Positions 22,668-31,043 of a stretch of 34,871 nucleotides of DNA are shown in pieces. The notes beneath the pieces are model-generated. The model had not been told where the DNA came from. It ran no database searches and saw nothing but the letters and a program-made list of their open reading frames with translations. The stretch covers positions 1-34,871 of the forward strand of contig JALEPQ010000117.1 of NCBI GenBank assembly GCA_022768685.1, in the 5' to 3' direction. The position numbers and the translations under genes are program-made. Position 1 is the stretch's first letter. Each line of letters begins with the position of its first letter. Source of the stretch: Spirochaetia bacterium. GTDB taxonomy: Bacteria; Spirochaetota; Spirochaetia; Treponematales; Treponemataceae.

Positions 22668-23335
22668 AAGCTTTAGCAATTGATTGTGCAGTTTCAAAAA
22701 TTATTATTGCAGCAAAAAATGATGAACATTCAGTTCATTGTGTTTATGACATTGGTATGAAACAGTCAGAAACAATTGTTCCAGCTATTGAATATGTTCT
22801 TACAAAAGCAGACTTAACTTTACAGGAATTAGATTATCTTACTATTACAGCAGGTCCCGGAAGTTTTACTGGTTTACGTTTAGGTTTTGCAGCAATTAAA
22901 GCAATTGAAATGACCTGTGATATTCCGGTTTATGGAATTTCTAGCCTGGAAGCCTATGAATATGCCTATACAGATTTAAATTTACCTGTATTAAGTTTAA
23001 TAGATGCTAACAAAGATAAATTTTATGCAAGAATATCTGATAGTAATTCAATTATTTTAGAAGACGGAGATTACGATACTGATTTTATTCTGGAAAAAGT
23101 TTCTGCCTTTGAAAAAATCATCATTGCAGGTCCTGATGCATTAAAATTTAAGCAGATAATGATTGATTCTGAATCAAAAACAATTGTACTTGTTTTAAAA
23201 AATCAGACATTACCAACAGAAGCATTGTTTGCAATTTCTGAATCAAAAATAGAAAAAAAAGAACCATCAATGAAAGATTTTGATGGTCCTGTCTATTTGA
23301 GAGCTAGTGAAGCAGAATTAAACTTAAAAAAATAA
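22664..23335 (+). CDS. tsaB: t6A biosynthesis protein TsaB
   Basis: 223 residues. An ASKHA-fold start (KALAIDCAVSKIIIAAKN) and the diagnostic GPGSFTGLRLGFAAIKA (about 66-82) identify TsaB/YeaZ, the inactive paralogue that scaffolds TsaD and TsaE. It overlaps tsaE by four bases. Its stop lies 18 bases from the convergent csrA stop; no intrinsic terminator is seen between them, so read-through antisense RNA across csrA/fliW is possible. Confidence 0.93.
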   Translation: MKALAIDCAVSKIIIAAKNDEHSVHCVYDIGMKQSETIVPAIEYVLTKADLTLQELDYLTITAGPGSFTGLRLGFAAIKAIEMTCDIPVYGISSLEAYEYAYTDLNLPVLSLIDANKDKFYARISDSNSIILEDGDYDTDFILEKVSAFEKIIIAGPDALKFKQIMIDSESKTIVLVLKNQTLPTEALFAISESKIEKKEPSMKDFDGPVYLRASEAELNLKK

Positions 23336-23353
23336 TTATATCAAATGAGTTGC

Positions 23354-23599
23354 TTATCTTTTTAATAAATCTGAAAGGGCACTGACTGCATCAATTCCAG
23401 ATATATTATTAGTATCATTATCTGCAGCAGCTTTATTTTCTGACTGAATTGCATCAAAAACTTCCTGACGAAAAACTTTTACATCACGAGGAGCTTCAAC
23501 ACCAATTTTTACCTGATCACCTTTAACATCAATCAGAGTAATTGTAATATCATTTCCAATTTTGATTTTTTCATCAATTTTTCTCGAAAGAATAAGCAT
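23354..23599 (-). CDS. csrA: Translational regulator CsrA
   Basis: 81 residues. [20 protein letters not shown] and [18 protein letters not shown] are the canonical CsrA core with the RNA-contacting Leu4/Arg6 and the distal VxRxE-like edge. The tail after residue 55 is longer than in E. coli, as is usual when FliW is present. CsrA dimers bind GGA hairpins in mRNA leaders; the first flaB leader in this window has two candidates. The start overlaps the fliW stop by one base, with GGAGGG inside fliW. It is the last gene of the flgN operon. Confidence 0.96.
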   Translation of the reverse strand: MLILSRKIDEKIKIGNDITITLIDVKGDQVKIGVEAPRDVKVFRQEVFDAIQSENKAAADNDTNNISGIDAVSALSDLLKR

Positions 23600-24042
23600 T
23601 ATTGCCCTCCTTTCTTTTTAAGCATATCCAGAATATCAACCTTAGTTGACCATCTGTTATCGCCAGAAATTGCCTGAATGCATTTTTTATTATTTTTATT
23701 AATAACTATTGGACCTGCAAAGTTGGCTGTAATGGGAGAACCATCACTTGGAACAGTGACAATTGTCATAATTATAATATCTTCAGGTTTTTTAATATCA
23801 ATTTTTGCAAGAGTTAAATCATCAATATCAGTTTCATATTCATTGCAAATTAAAAACGGATCAACAATTAAAAAGGCAAGATTTTTATCTTCAATGGACT
23901 GCAACCAGATAAATGGTTCATATTCACAATCAACTAAAGCAAATTTTGTGTAGTTTTCAAAACCAAACAGACCTTCTGGAATAGTAAGAAGTTTATCATC
24001 CGTGATTTCAACTTTATGCATATCTTTTGTTGTAATTTCCAT
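23599..24042 (-). CDS. fliW: Flagellar assembly factor FliW (CsrA antagonist)
   Basis: 147 residues. [20 protein letters not shown] and [20 protein letters not shown] are the family blocks; [20 protein letters not shown] is the conserved C-terminal part. In Bacillus FliW binds both CsrA and flagellin: when flagellin is exported, FliW is freed to sequester CsrA and relieve repression of flagellin translation. It lies 28 bases after flgL, with GGGGA before the start, and is coupled to csrA. Confidence 0.95.
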   Translation of the reverse strand: MEITTKDMHKVEITDDKLLTIPEGLFGFENYTKFALVDCEYEPFIWLQSIEDKNLAFLIVDPFLICNEYETDIDDLTLAKIDIKKPEDIIIMTIVTVPSDGSPITANFAGPIVINKNNKKCIQAISGDNRWSTKVDILDMLKKKGGQ

Positions 24043-24070
24043 ATTATTTTTCCCCTATTCTTTTATTATT

Positions 24071-25315
24071 TTAGCGCATGTAATTTAATAAAGTAGAACT
24101 ATACATTTTTCCAGCCTGACTTAAAGTAGCCTGATTGGTATAATCCAGCATTTTCATATCTGTAATTGCTGAGGTAAAGTCCAAATCCCCTTCACGACTA
24201 ATCTGTTGTGTTACATCAAGAGCAACTTTTGATGAACGAGTAGCATTAAGTTGAGCACGTTCATATTCTGCACCAGATTTTGCAAGACGTGTTACAAGAC
24301 TGTTGATTCCCTGATCAACTGTTCCTAAAACTCTTGTACCAATAGCTTCACCATCTCCAGCAAGAAGAGCATTTCTTAAAGCAATTACAGAATCAAACAT
24401 GGAACCACCACTTACACGAACACCATCACCTAAATTATATGGAGGTTTCTGTGAAGAATCTTTTATAATTCCAAGTTCATTTAAAGTATTTCCAGAAATA
24501 TCTTCCAGCCAAAGTTGACGGGCATCTGTTGTAGAGAGATTAAGACTATTTTTTATAGGATCAAGACTTGCTTTTACAGCTGCATCTGAATTATTTATTT
24601 TACTTATAACAGCGTAAATATTATCCCCTTGATTTACTTTTATCTGAACACCATCAATTGCAATTATCTGGTCAGAAGGGGCCTGCCATGAAGAAGCATC
24701 TCTTGCACCAAAAAGCTGCTGATTTTCCGCCCAGAAAGTTTTGTTTCCTGCATTATCATTAATCAAATATTTATTTTCATCTATTTCAATACTGTTTACA
24801 TCAACATTACCTAAGTAACGTACATTTTGAATTAATGGAACTCCTGAACCATCCACATTCCCAAAATCCACATCAAAAGCTGTTGATTTTGTATTTGTTC
24901 CTGCAAAAATAGATTTTCCAGATGAATCAACTGCATTAGCATTCTGAACAAGTGCCTTTAAAAGTTCATCTACCTCAGAAGCCATATTTTTCATATCTTC
25001 TTTATTATAAATTCCATTAGCACCATTTACCGCAAGTTCACGAACTCTCTGCATAATTTCAAGAGAATCCTGCATGTAAGTTTCTCTTACAGTAAACTGA
25101 TCTGAAAGAGTAAGGGCATTTTTTTCAAAGGTATTAACACGATTTAAATAAGACTGATATCTTACAAGGTGACCAGCGGCAATAGGATCATCTCTAAGCT
25201 GCTGAATTTTCTGCTGACTTCCAATCTGATTATTTGCTTTATTTAATCTGGACTCCTGCAATCTTAAATTACTTTGAGTATTATTATTATTCATCTGTGA
25301 AGATATTCTTAACAT
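24071..25315 (-). CDS. flgL: Flagellar hook-associated protein 3 (FlgL)
   Basis: 414 residues. The N-terminal flagellin-like helix (MLRISSQMNNNNTQSNLRLQ ... LRDDPIAAGHLVRYQS) and the C-terminal D0/D1 helix (EGDLDFTSAITDMKMLDYTN ... MYSSTLLNYMR) identify FlgL, the junction protein between FlgK and the filament. A GGAGG site lies upstream. It follows flgK by 34 bases on the same strand. Confidence 0.94.
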   Translation of the reverse strand: MLRISSQMNNNNTQSNLRLQESRLNKANNQIGSQQKIQQLRDDPIAAGHLVRYQSYLNRVNTFEKNALTLSDQFTVRETYMQDSLEIMQRVRELAVNGANGIYNKEDMKNMASEVDELLKALVQNANAVDSSGKSIFAGTNTKSTAFDVDFGNVDGSGVPLIQNVRYLGNVDVNSIEIDENKYLINDNAGNKTFWAENQQLFGARDASSWQAPSDQIIAIDGVQIKVNQGDNIYAVISKINNSDAAVKASLDPIKNSLNLSTTDARQLWLEDISGNTLNELGIIKDSSQKPPYNLGDGVRVSGGSMFDSVIALRNALLAGDGEAIGTRVLGTVDQGINSLVTRLAKSGAEYERAQLNATRSSKVALDVTQQISREGDLDFTSAITDMKMLDYTNQATLSQAGKMYSSTLLNYMR

Positions 25316-25349
25316 TTATGTCCTCCTTAAAATCGTTTCTAAAATCAAA

Positions 25350-27224
25350 TTACACACCAAGTCTGTTAATAACAGTATCTAAAAGGCTGTCCCAAACTGT
25401 AATAAATTTTGCAGCAGCATTATATCCATGCTGAAATTTCATGATTTCTGCCAGTTCTTCATCAATATTTACACCTGAAATAGAATCTCTTAAATTTCGT
25501 AAGTCTCCCATAATGGCATTCTGACTAAAAAGATTTGTTTCTGCCTGTTCACCTTTTAATCCAACATTTGTTACAGAATCTGCAAAATAATCATCAAAAG
25601 TTTTCATGGAACCAATCATAACATTTGTATTTCTGATTGATGCAATTTCTACTGCTGCCCGACCATCCCCTGCATTTACTCTGCCTGTAGAATCTGTATA
25701 TCCGGCAGCAAGATTTTTTATATCATTTTTAATCAGACTGTTTACTTCAATGTATGCAGAAGGATTTGCCAAAGGTGCAACTGAAAATTCTGCATTTGTT
25801 GAAAGAGCATTTACTGCATCTGCAGAATTAAAATCATAGGCATTTTCTGCACCGTTTCCTTTTAATAAACCAGAATACCCTGCAAGAAAATATCCAGAAT
25901 CTTCTACATGGCGGATAACAAAATCAGGATTTTCAGAGGATGCTGAAGTGGCAGCTTTTAATACCAGATGATTATTTTTATCAAGATACGCTTTTACTTC
26001 ACTAGAAGAATCATTAATTCTTGCAATAACTGTCTCTACTGTATCAGTATGATAATATGGCACCTGTACATTTCCATTTGCACCATTAAATGTCATTACA
26101 CCTTCAAGACCAACCTGTTGCTGTTTATCTAATTCATTAGTACCTGAAAATCTGAACACATAAGATGAATCAAGCTGACCATCTCCGTTTCTATCAAAAT
26201 TACCATTTGAATTTTCAACGAAATCATGCTGAACAAAAAAATCTAAACCAGTATTATTATTTAATCCAACAGCATTTTTATGAATCTGATTTACCAGATC
26301 AGCAAAGTTCATTGTCATTGAGTTTAAAGACTGTAATTCCTGACGTACATCAACATCTCTAAGTTCAACAAGGGCACCTAGTTTACCACCTGAAAAATAA
26401 GCGTCATTACCAGTATCAGCCCAAACTAATTTGTCATAACCAGAATCATCATTTCCTGGAACCAGATCAATTTCCCTTGAAATAGCCCCCTGTACAATAA
26501 CACGACCATCTACGTGAACCATAAATTCATCTGAATCACGTGTATCTATGGTGACATTTACTAATTCAGAAAGTTTATCTACAAGTAAATCTCTTCTATC
26601 CATAAGATCATTTGGATTATCACCCATGGCTTTAGACTTAACAATTTCTTCATTTATATGTGCAATCTGTCTTGTATATGAATTTACCTGTTTTACAGTA
26701 GCTTCTATATCTCCCTGAATGATGTTACCAACACCACTTAATGCTTCAAATCTCTGCTTAATTGAATCAGTTAATGTAACACCACGAGTAACTACAGCCT
26801 GACGAGCAGCTTCACTTTCAGGATTCACAGATAATTCCTGCCAGCCTTCCCAAAATTTGTCCATATTAGAACGGATAGAAACATCGTATGGTTCATTGTA
26901 AATCTGCTCCAGCATGGTGTAATAGTCGCTTCTAGTCTGCCAGTAAGACTCAACATTAGCCTGACCGACAATTCTTTTATCTAGTAATTCATCTCTGATT
27001 CTATTTACACTCTGAAGATCTACACCCTGTCCAATCATTCCAGGACGTTCAGCTCTAGACAAATCTGGTTTGTAAAGAGGATCCATTTCTTTAATCTGAA
27101 CTCTCTGACGAGAATATCCTTCTGTATTGGCATTGGAAATATTGTGACCTGCAGTTGTAATTGCATCTGTATTCGCTATAATACTGCGTTTTCCTAATTC
27201 AATTCCCGAAAATGTAGATCCCAT
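25350..27224 (-). CDS. flgK: Flagellar hook-associated protein 1 (FlgK)
   Basis: 624 residues. The N-terminus has the rod/hook-family motif ANTDAITTAGHNISNANTEG followed by YSRQRV. The FlgK-specific segment MDKFWEGWQELSVNPESEAA is also present, and the C-terminal helix NIDEELAEIMKFQHGYNAAA ends with WDSLLDTVINRLGV. FlgK forms the first hook-filament junction. Its ribosome binding site ATAGGAG is duplicated 117 bases upstream, on the far side of a hairpin array (see separate entry). Confidence 0.95.
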   Translation of the reverse strand: MGSTFSGIELGKRSIIANTDAITTAGHNISNANTEGYSRQRVQIKEMDPLYKPDLSRAERPGMIGQGVDLQSVNRIRDELLDKRIVGQANVESYWQTRSDYYTMLEQIYNEPYDVSIRSNMDKFWEGWQELSVNPESEAARQAVVTRGVTLTDSIKQRFEALSGVGNIIQGDIEATVKQVNSYTRQIAHINEEIVKSKAMGDNPNDLMDRRDLLVDKLSELVNVTIDTRDSDEFMVHVDGRVIVQGAISREIDLVPGNDDSGYDKLVWADTGNDAYFSGGKLGALVELRDVDVRQELQSLNSMTMNFADLVNQIHKNAVGLNNNTGLDFFVQHDFVENSNGNFDRNGDGQLDSSYVFRFSGTNELDKQQQVGLEGVMTFNGANGNVQVPYYHTDTVETVIARINDSSSEVKAYLDKNNHLVLKAATSASSENPDFVIRHVEDSGYFLAGYSGLLKGNGAENAYDFNSADAVNALSTNAEFSVAPLANPSAYIEVNSLIKNDIKNLAAGYTDSTGRVNAGDGRAAVEIASIRNTNVMIGSMKTFDDYFADSVTNVGLKGEQAETNLFSQNAIMGDLRNLRDSISGVNIDEELAEIMKFQHGYNAAAKFITVWDSLLDTVINRLGV

Positions 27225-27232
27225 TTACTTTT

Positions 27233-27357
27233 CTCCTATTAAAACTCCGCGTTAGCGGCGAGCCAGGATGGCGAGTATCCAAGTTTATGAAGTGCAGAGC
27301 ACGAAATAAACTTGGTGATAAAAATTACACGGACGTAATTTTTATCACACCTCCTAT
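27233..27357 (-). repeat. Hairpin array between flgN and flgK, flanked by 7-base direct repeats
   Basis: Three adjacent hairpins: CCGC (27247-27250) with GCGG (27255-27258); CCAAGTTTAT (27279-27288) with ATAAACTTGG (27306-27315), nested around GTGC/GCAC; and GTGATAAAAATTAC (27315-27328) with its exact complement (27335-27348). CTCCTAT occurs on both sides (27233-27239 and 27351-27357). On the minus strand it reads ATAGGAG, and the inner copy is the flgK ribosome binding site. The array has the look of a small inserted repeat with target duplication. Confidence 0.65.
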
Positions 27358-27364
27358 ACTAGCA

Positions 27365-27802
27365 TTAATAAAGTTGATTTAAAACAACACTTTTTGGCTG
27401 TGGCTGAATAATTCTTCCATCTCTTGAATAATTTTTATTTCTGTTCTGAGGAACAGCTTTTTCCACAACATCCTGAACAAATGATTTTGCAATTGCTACA
27501 TAATCACCTAAAACTCTGTTTTCAACTTTACATTTCAAAAGTTTAGATCTTACCAACCGAATTGATTCCATAAGAGGTTTCAATTCATTTATTGAAAGAT
27601 TTTTTTGAATTTCATCACGTTTAATATCAAGTTTTTGAAATTCATCAGAAATCTGATTGATTACTGCAATTGAACTGATTAAGAATTCCCAGTTTTTTTC
27701 TGTAACTGCATTTCTTAAATCACTTTGCTTTATGGAAAGTTGATTTAATAAATTTTCCTCTTTTTCAAGTATCATTTTTAATTCATCAATTACAGATTCC
27801 AT
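27365..27802 (-). CDS. flgN: FlgN-like flagellar export chaperone
   Basis: 145 residues, predicted as two long helices with a coiled-coil character (MESVIDELKMILEKEENLLN ... SIKQSDLRNAV ... LMESIRLVRSKLLKCKVENR), then a short polar tail. Size, helical profile and position directly upstream of flgK fit FlgN, which keeps FlgK and FlgL unfolded for type III export. Sequence conservation in this family is low, so the call rests largely on context. GGAGG precedes the ATG. A FliA-type promoter lies about 40 bases upstream. Confidence 0.8.
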   Translation of the reverse strand: MESVIDELKMILEKEENLLNQLSIKQSDLRNAVTEKNWEFLISSIAVINQISDEFQKLDIKRDEIQKNLSINELKPLMESIRLVRSKLLKCKVENRVLGDYVAIAKSFVQDVVEKAVPQNRNKNYSRDGRIIQPQPKSVVLNQLY

Positions 27803-27837
27803 TTTTTAATCCTCCAATTTTAGACTACTTCACTTGA

Positions 27838-27863
27838 TTCTCGGTATTTAAAAAAAAGACTTA
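27838..27863 (-). promoter_or_regulatory. Candidate FliA promoter of flgN-flgK-flgL-fliW-csrA
   Basis: Read on the minus strand: TAAG (27863-27860), 14-base spacer, ACCGAGAA (27845-27838), compared with TAAA-N15-GCCGATAA (six of eight -10 bases match). Transcription would start near 27831, about 29 bases before flgN. It would place csrA and fliW in the late flagellar class. Confidence 0.5.
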
Positions 27864-27916
27864 ATAATTTTTTTTATTTTTTTCTATATTTTCATAAGAA
27901 ATAAATTTATAAAAAG

Positions 27917-28028
27917 CAGTAATATTCAGGGCTTTCGCATTATTGCGCGGTTTTGAATCACGCAACCGTGACTGGGAGCCAAAAATTCAGGATTTTTGTT
28001 TATAATACGGAAGCCCTGCAGTAATATT
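27917..28028. mobile_element. MITE-like element, copy A, with target-site duplication
   Basis: A 92-base element (27927-28018) ends in the inverted repeat CAGGGCTT/AAGCCCTG and is flanked by a perfect 10-base direct repeat CAGTAATATT (27917-27926 and 28019-28028). It has no coding capacity. Inside are small hairpins (CGCA/TGCG; CGGTT/AACCG; CAAAAAT/ATTTTTG). Its core is repeated nearly identically in inverted orientation at 34753-34829. It fills most of the gene-free stretch 27803-28125, which otherwise holds only the flgN and tRNA-His promoters. Confidence 0.8.
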
Positions 28029-28074
28029 AAATAAAGATACATGTATTTTCTTTATATTTTTTCACTTTTTACCC

Positions 28075-28103
28075 TTGACCAAAACTTATGTTTTTTGTAT
28101 ATT
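28075..28103 (+). promoter_or_regulatory. tRNA-His promoter
   Basis: TTGACC (28075-28080), 17-base spacer, TATATT (28098-28103), about 23 bases upstream of the tRNA. Confidence 0.7.
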
Positions 28104-28125
28104 TCTAAAAGTCGCTACGACATAC

Positions 28126-28198
28126 GGTGCCTGTAGTTCAGCGGTAGAGCGCCAGATTGTGGATCTGGTTGTCGTGGGTTCGATCCCCATCAGGCACC
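28126..28198 (+). tRNA. tRNA-His (GTG)
   Basis: Acceptor GTGCCTG/CAGGCAC, anticodon arm CCAGA-TTGTGGA-TCTGG giving GTG, T-arm GTGGG-TTCGATC-CCCAT. The extra G at 28126 can pair with discriminator C28198, the G-1:C73 pair that marks histidine tRNA. CCA is not encoded. Confidence 0.96.
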
Positions 28199-28201
28199 CC
28201 T

Positions 28202-28233
28202 AAAAGAACGGTTTTTTTAACCGTTCTTTTTTT
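28202..28233 (+). terminator. Intrinsic terminator after tRNA-His
   Basis: AAAAGAACGGTT (28202-28213) pairs exactly with AACCGTTCTTTT (28219-28230), five-T loop, T run to 28233. Confidence 0.9.
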
Positions 28234-28267
28234 ATGGCAGAGTTTTTTAACTCGCTATTGACCATTT

Positions 28268-28341
28268 GCGCCTGTAGCTCATCTGGATAGAGCATCGGTC
28301 TTCGAAACCGAGGGTAGGATGTTCGAATCATCTCAGACGCA
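28268..28341 (+). tRNA. tRNA-Arg (TCG)
   Basis: 74 bases. Anticodon arm TCGGT-CTTCGAA-ACCGA gives TCG; T-arm GGATG-TTCGAAT-CATCT. Acceptor GCGCCTG/CAGACGC has a C-A mismatch at the fourth pair; all other pairs hold. Confidence 0.92.
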
Positions 28342-28390
28342 ATATTTTTACTGAAAAATCAATTTTTTTGATAATTCGGTAAAAAAGCAC

Positions 28391-28419
28391 TTGATACAAA
28401 ATCTAATTTTAGATATAGT
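28391..28419 (+). promoter_or_regulatory. tRNA-Lys promoter within a palindrome
   Basis: TTGATA (28391-28396), 17-base spacer, TATAGT (28414-28419). The region 28391-28424 is also a two-part inverted repeat: TTGATAC with GTATCAA, enclosing ATCTAA with TTAGAT. Probably transcribes tRNA-Lys, -Leu and the first -Gly. Confidence 0.65.
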
Positions 28420-28434
28420 ATCAATCACTTACAC

Positions 28435-28507
28435 GGGCCATTAGCTCAGCTGGTAGAGCAACAGACTCTTAATCTGTGGGTCGCAAGTTCGATCCTTGCA
28501 TGGCTCA
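28435..28507 (+). tRNA. tRNA-Lys (CTT)
   Basis: 73 bases. Acceptor GGGCCAT/ATGGCTC, anticodon arm ACAGA-CTCTTAA-TCTGT giving CTT, T-arm GCAAG-TTCGATC-CTTGC, discriminator A. CCA is not encoded. Confidence 0.95.
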
Positions 28508-28531
28508 AAAAAGGTTGGAAAACCTTCATTC

Positions 28532-28611
28532 GCGAGAGTGGTGAAATTGGCATACACGCTAGACTTAGGATCTAGTGCTTCGGCGTGAGGGTTCAAGTCC
28601 CTCCTCTCGCA
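28532..28611 (+). tRNA. tRNA-Leu (TAG)
   Basis: 80 bases, class II with a short variable arm (TGCTTCGGCGT). Acceptor GCGAGAG/CTCTCGC, anticodon arm CTAGA-CTTAGGA-TCTAG giving TAG, T-arm GAGGG-TTCAAGT-CCCTC. Confidence 0.95.
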
Positions 28612-28637
28612 AGTTTACACTTGCAAACAATTTTTAT

Positions 28638-28709
28638 GCGGGAATAGCACAGTGGTAGTGCGCCACCTTGCCAAGGTGGATGTCGTGGGTTCGATCCCCA
28701 TTTCCCGCT
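28638..28709 (+). tRNA. tRNA-Gly (GCC), copy 1
   Basis: 72 bases. Acceptor GCGGGAA/TTCCCGC, anticodon arm CCACC-TTGCCAA-GGTGG giving GCC, T-arm GTGGG-TTCGATC-CCCAT, discriminator T. Identical to the copy 65 bases downstream. Confidence 0.96.
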
Positions 28710-28717
28710 CTATTGCT

Positions 28718-28737
28718 AAACTAGAAAACTAGTTTTT
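28718..28737 (+). terminator. Weak terminator-like hairpin after first tRNA-Gly
   Basis: AAACTAG (28718-28724), AAAA loop, CTAGTTT (28729-28735), then two more T. Short and A+T-rich, so termination would be partial. Confidence 0.4.
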
Positions 28738-28774
28738 ACTGTTGATCAGTATTTGACAGATGCAAATTAATTTT

Positions 28775-28846
28775 GCGGGAATAGCACAGTGGTAGTGCGC
28801 CACCTTGCCAAGGTGGATGTCGTGGGTTCGATCCCCATTTCCCGCT
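28775..28846 (+). tRNA. tRNA-Gly (GCC), copy 2
   Basis: Base-for-base identical to the tRNA at 28638-28709, including the T discriminator; a recent tandem duplication. A strong terminator follows. Confidence 0.96.
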
Positions 28847-28854
28847 CTAAAGCG

Positions 28855-28890
28855 AAGCGATTTGGATTTCATCTGAATCGCTTTTTTTTT
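28855..28890 (+). terminator. Intrinsic terminator of tRNA cluster
   Basis: AAGCGATT (28855-28862) with AATCGCTT (28876-28883), extended inward by two G-U pairs and GAT/ATC, three-base loop, then a T run to 28890. Confidence 0.88.
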
Positions 28891-28918
28891 GTATTATTAT
28901 TTTTAAGAGGTTATTACT

Positions 28919-30271
28919 GTGAAAATCACTAAAGAATTCACTAACTTAGAAAAATCAGCTGTTAAATTAACAGTTACAGTTGCAAAAAAAGATGTTGAAG
29001 CTTCATACAATGCAACACTTCAGAAGTATGTTAAAAATGTTCAGATTCCTGGTTTCAGAAAGGGTCATGTACCAGCAAATGTACTTGAACGTAAGTATGG
29101 TGATTCTTTAAAAGCTGACGCTATTGGTGAACTTATCGATAACTCACTTAATGAAGTTTTAAAAGACGAAACAGACAATCGCCCACTTCCATATTCTCAG
29201 CCAGTTATGGAAACAATGCCAGAATTAGACCTTACAAAAGATCTTACTTATACAGTTACTTACGATGTATTCCCAAAAGTAAGTGTAAAAGAATTCGCTG
29301 GTGTAACAATCAAAGAACCACAGGTAACAGTTGGTGAAGAAGAGTTAAATAACGAATTAAAAGCTTTACAGGAAAGAAATGCTACAGTATCAGACAAAAA
29401 AGATGCCACTGTTGCTAAAGATGACATTGTAACAATCAATTACTGTGAACTTGATGATAACGGTGCTGAAATTGCCGGATCACAGCGTGAAGATTTTGTA
29501 TTTACAGTTGGTTCTGGAGAAAACATCTATAAAATCGATGATGAAATCATTGGTATGAAAAAAGATGAAACAAAAGAAATCACTAAGAAATATAAGAAAG
29601 ATGACGCTGATGAAGAATTAGCTGGAAAAACAAAGAAAATTAAAGTTACAGTAAAAGCTGTAAAAGTTCGTGATTTACCAGCTCTTGATGATGAATTTGC
29701 AAAAGACTGCAGCGAAAAATACAATTCTCTTGCAGATATGAAAGCTGATATTTCTCGTAATCTTGAAACAGCAAAAAATCGCAAACTTAAAGAATTAAAG
29801 AGCAACTCATTGCTTTCTCAGCTTGTAGAAAAAAATCCATTTGATATTCCAGCATCTATGTTAAATGCAGAATTGGAAGGAAGATGGAATATGATGGCAC
29901 AACAGTTCCAGACAACTCCACAACAGCTTGAAAAAATGATTGTAGCTTCAGGTCAGACAAAAGAAGCAATGATTAACGAATGGACTGGTGACAGTGAAAA
30001 AATGCTTAAGGCAAGAATTATCGTTGATGCATTAATTCGTGAAAGAAATATTTCAGTTACTCCTGAAGAAGTTGAAGCACAGTATCAGGTAATTGCTGAT
30101 GAAGGTGGAATGGATGTTGAAGAAGTTAAGAAACACTACTCTGATCCACGTGCAAAAGAGTATTTAATTGATGATACAAAAGAAAACAAACTTTATGAAG
30201 AACTTTATAAAGAAGTAAAAGTTACTAAAGGTGACAAAGTTTCTTTCAAAGAATTATTCCAAATGAGATAA
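28919..30271 (+). CDS. tig: Trigger factor
   Basis: 450 residues from a GTG start preceded by AAGAGG. The ribosome-binding loop signature GFRKGHVPANVLERKYG (about 43-59) is intact. An FKBP-like PPIase domain (about 158-245, KDDIVTINYCELDDNGAEI ... FTVGSGENIYKIDDEIIGMK) and a long helical C-terminal chaperone domain follow. It binds at the ribosome exit tunnel and folds nascent chains. It precedes clpP and clpX, the classic tig-clpP-clpX order, but its own strong terminator makes it a separate transcript. Confidence 0.96.
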   Translation: MKITKEFTNLEKSAVKLTVTVAKKDVEASYNATLQKYVKNVQIPGFRKGHVPANVLERKYGDSLKADAIGELIDNSLNEVLKDETDNRPLPYSQPVMETMPELDLTKDLTYTVTYDVFPKVSVKEFAGVTIKEPQVTVGEEELNNELKALQERNATVSDKKDATVAKDDIVTINYCELDDNGAEIAGSQREDFVFTVGSGENIYKIDDEIIGMKKDETKEITKKYKKDDADEELAGKTKKIKVTVKAVKVRDLPALDDEFAKDCSEKYNSLADMKADISRNLETAKNRKLKELKSNSLLSQLVEKNPFDIPASMLNAELEGRWNMMAQQFQTTPQQLEKMIVASGQTKEAMINEWTGDSEKMLKARIIVDALIRERNISVTPEEVEAQYQVIADEGGMDVEEVKKHYSDPRAKEYLIDDTKENKLYEELYKEVKVTKGDKVSFKELFQMR

Positions 30272-30300
30272 TTTCTGTAAATTAGTTTGATTTATTTTAT

Positions 30301-30338
30301 ATACCGGTGGTTTATTTATAAATCACCGGTATTTTTTT
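30301..30338 (+). terminator. Intrinsic terminator after tig
   Basis: ATACCGGTGGTTTAT (30301-30315) pairs with ATAAATCACCGGTAT (30318-30332), 15 pairs with one G-U, then a T run to 30338. Confidence 0.92.
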
Positions 30339-30366
30339 GCTATGCTTTTATAAGAAAATTCATTAT

Positions 30367-30386
30367 ATTATCTGTATATAGATAAT
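30367..30386. promoter_or_regulatory. Palindrome upstream of clpP
   Basis: ATTATCT (30367-30373), six-base loop, AGATAAT (30380-30386), 27 bases before the clpP ATG. It does not match the CIRCE heat-shock element. It may be an operator or a leader hairpin; no regulator is identified. Confidence 0.4.
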
Positions 30387-30413
30387 TAATAATAGAGTTT
30401 TCAAGGAAACATT

Positions 30414-31016
30414 ATGAACGAACAGATGCACACATACGTTCCTAACATCTGGGAACGCACAGGAAACGGTGAAAGAGGATATGATCTTTTTTCTAGACTT
30501 TTAAAAGATAGAATTATTTTTATTGACGGCGAAATAAATGACGCTTCTGCAGATTTAGCTGTAGCACAGATTCTTTTCCTGGAATCAGAAAATCCAGATA
30601 AAGATATCAGTATTTATATCAACTCTCCAGGCGGTTCAGTCACAGCTGGACTTGCTATTTACGATACAATGAAATATGTAAAATGTGATATTCAGACTAT
30701 CTGTATGGGACAGGCAGCTTCAATGGCAGCAATACTTCTTGGTGGAGGAACAAAAGGAAAACGCTATGCTCTTCCTTCTTCAAGAGTAATGATTCACCAG
30801 CCTAGAGGTGGAGTTGAAGGTCAGGAAAGTGATATTTCAATTCTTTCAAAAGAAATTCAGAGACTAAAAAAACTTTCTATCCAGTATCTTTCAAATGATA
30901 CAAGTAAATCTTTTGACGATGTTGCAAAAGATATGGAACGTGATTTCTATATGTCTGCAGAAGATGCATTGAACTATGGAATTATTGACCATGTAATGCC
31001 TTCTAGAAAAAAATAA
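30414..31016 (+). CDS. clpP: ATP-dependent Clp protease proteolytic subunit
   Basis: 200 residues. Catalytic Ser in [13 protein letters not shown], His in [10 protein letters not shown] and the later Asp complete the triad; [20 protein letters not shown] is the family signature. Two heptameric rings form the degradation chamber and take substrate from ClpX. AAGGA lies upstream. clpX follows after 27 bases in the same operon. Confidence 0.96.
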   Translation: MNEQMHTYVPNIWERTGNGERGYDLFSRLLKDRIIFIDGEINDASADLAVAQILFLESENPDKDISIYINSPGGSVTAGLAIYDTMKYVKCDIQTICMGQAASMAAILLGGGTKGKRYALPSSRVMIHQPRGGVEGQESDISILSKEIQRLKKLSIQYLSNDTSKSFDDVAKDMERDFYMSAEDALNYGIIDHVMPSRKK

Positions 31017-31043
31017 TTTTGCAACATATTTTTGGAGAATAAA

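Noticed and set aside
28638-28846. The two identical glycine tRNA copies as a CRISPR-like or mobile repeat
   Set aside because: Both fold as complete tRNA-Gly(GCC); the repeat ends at the tRNA boundaries and there are only two units.
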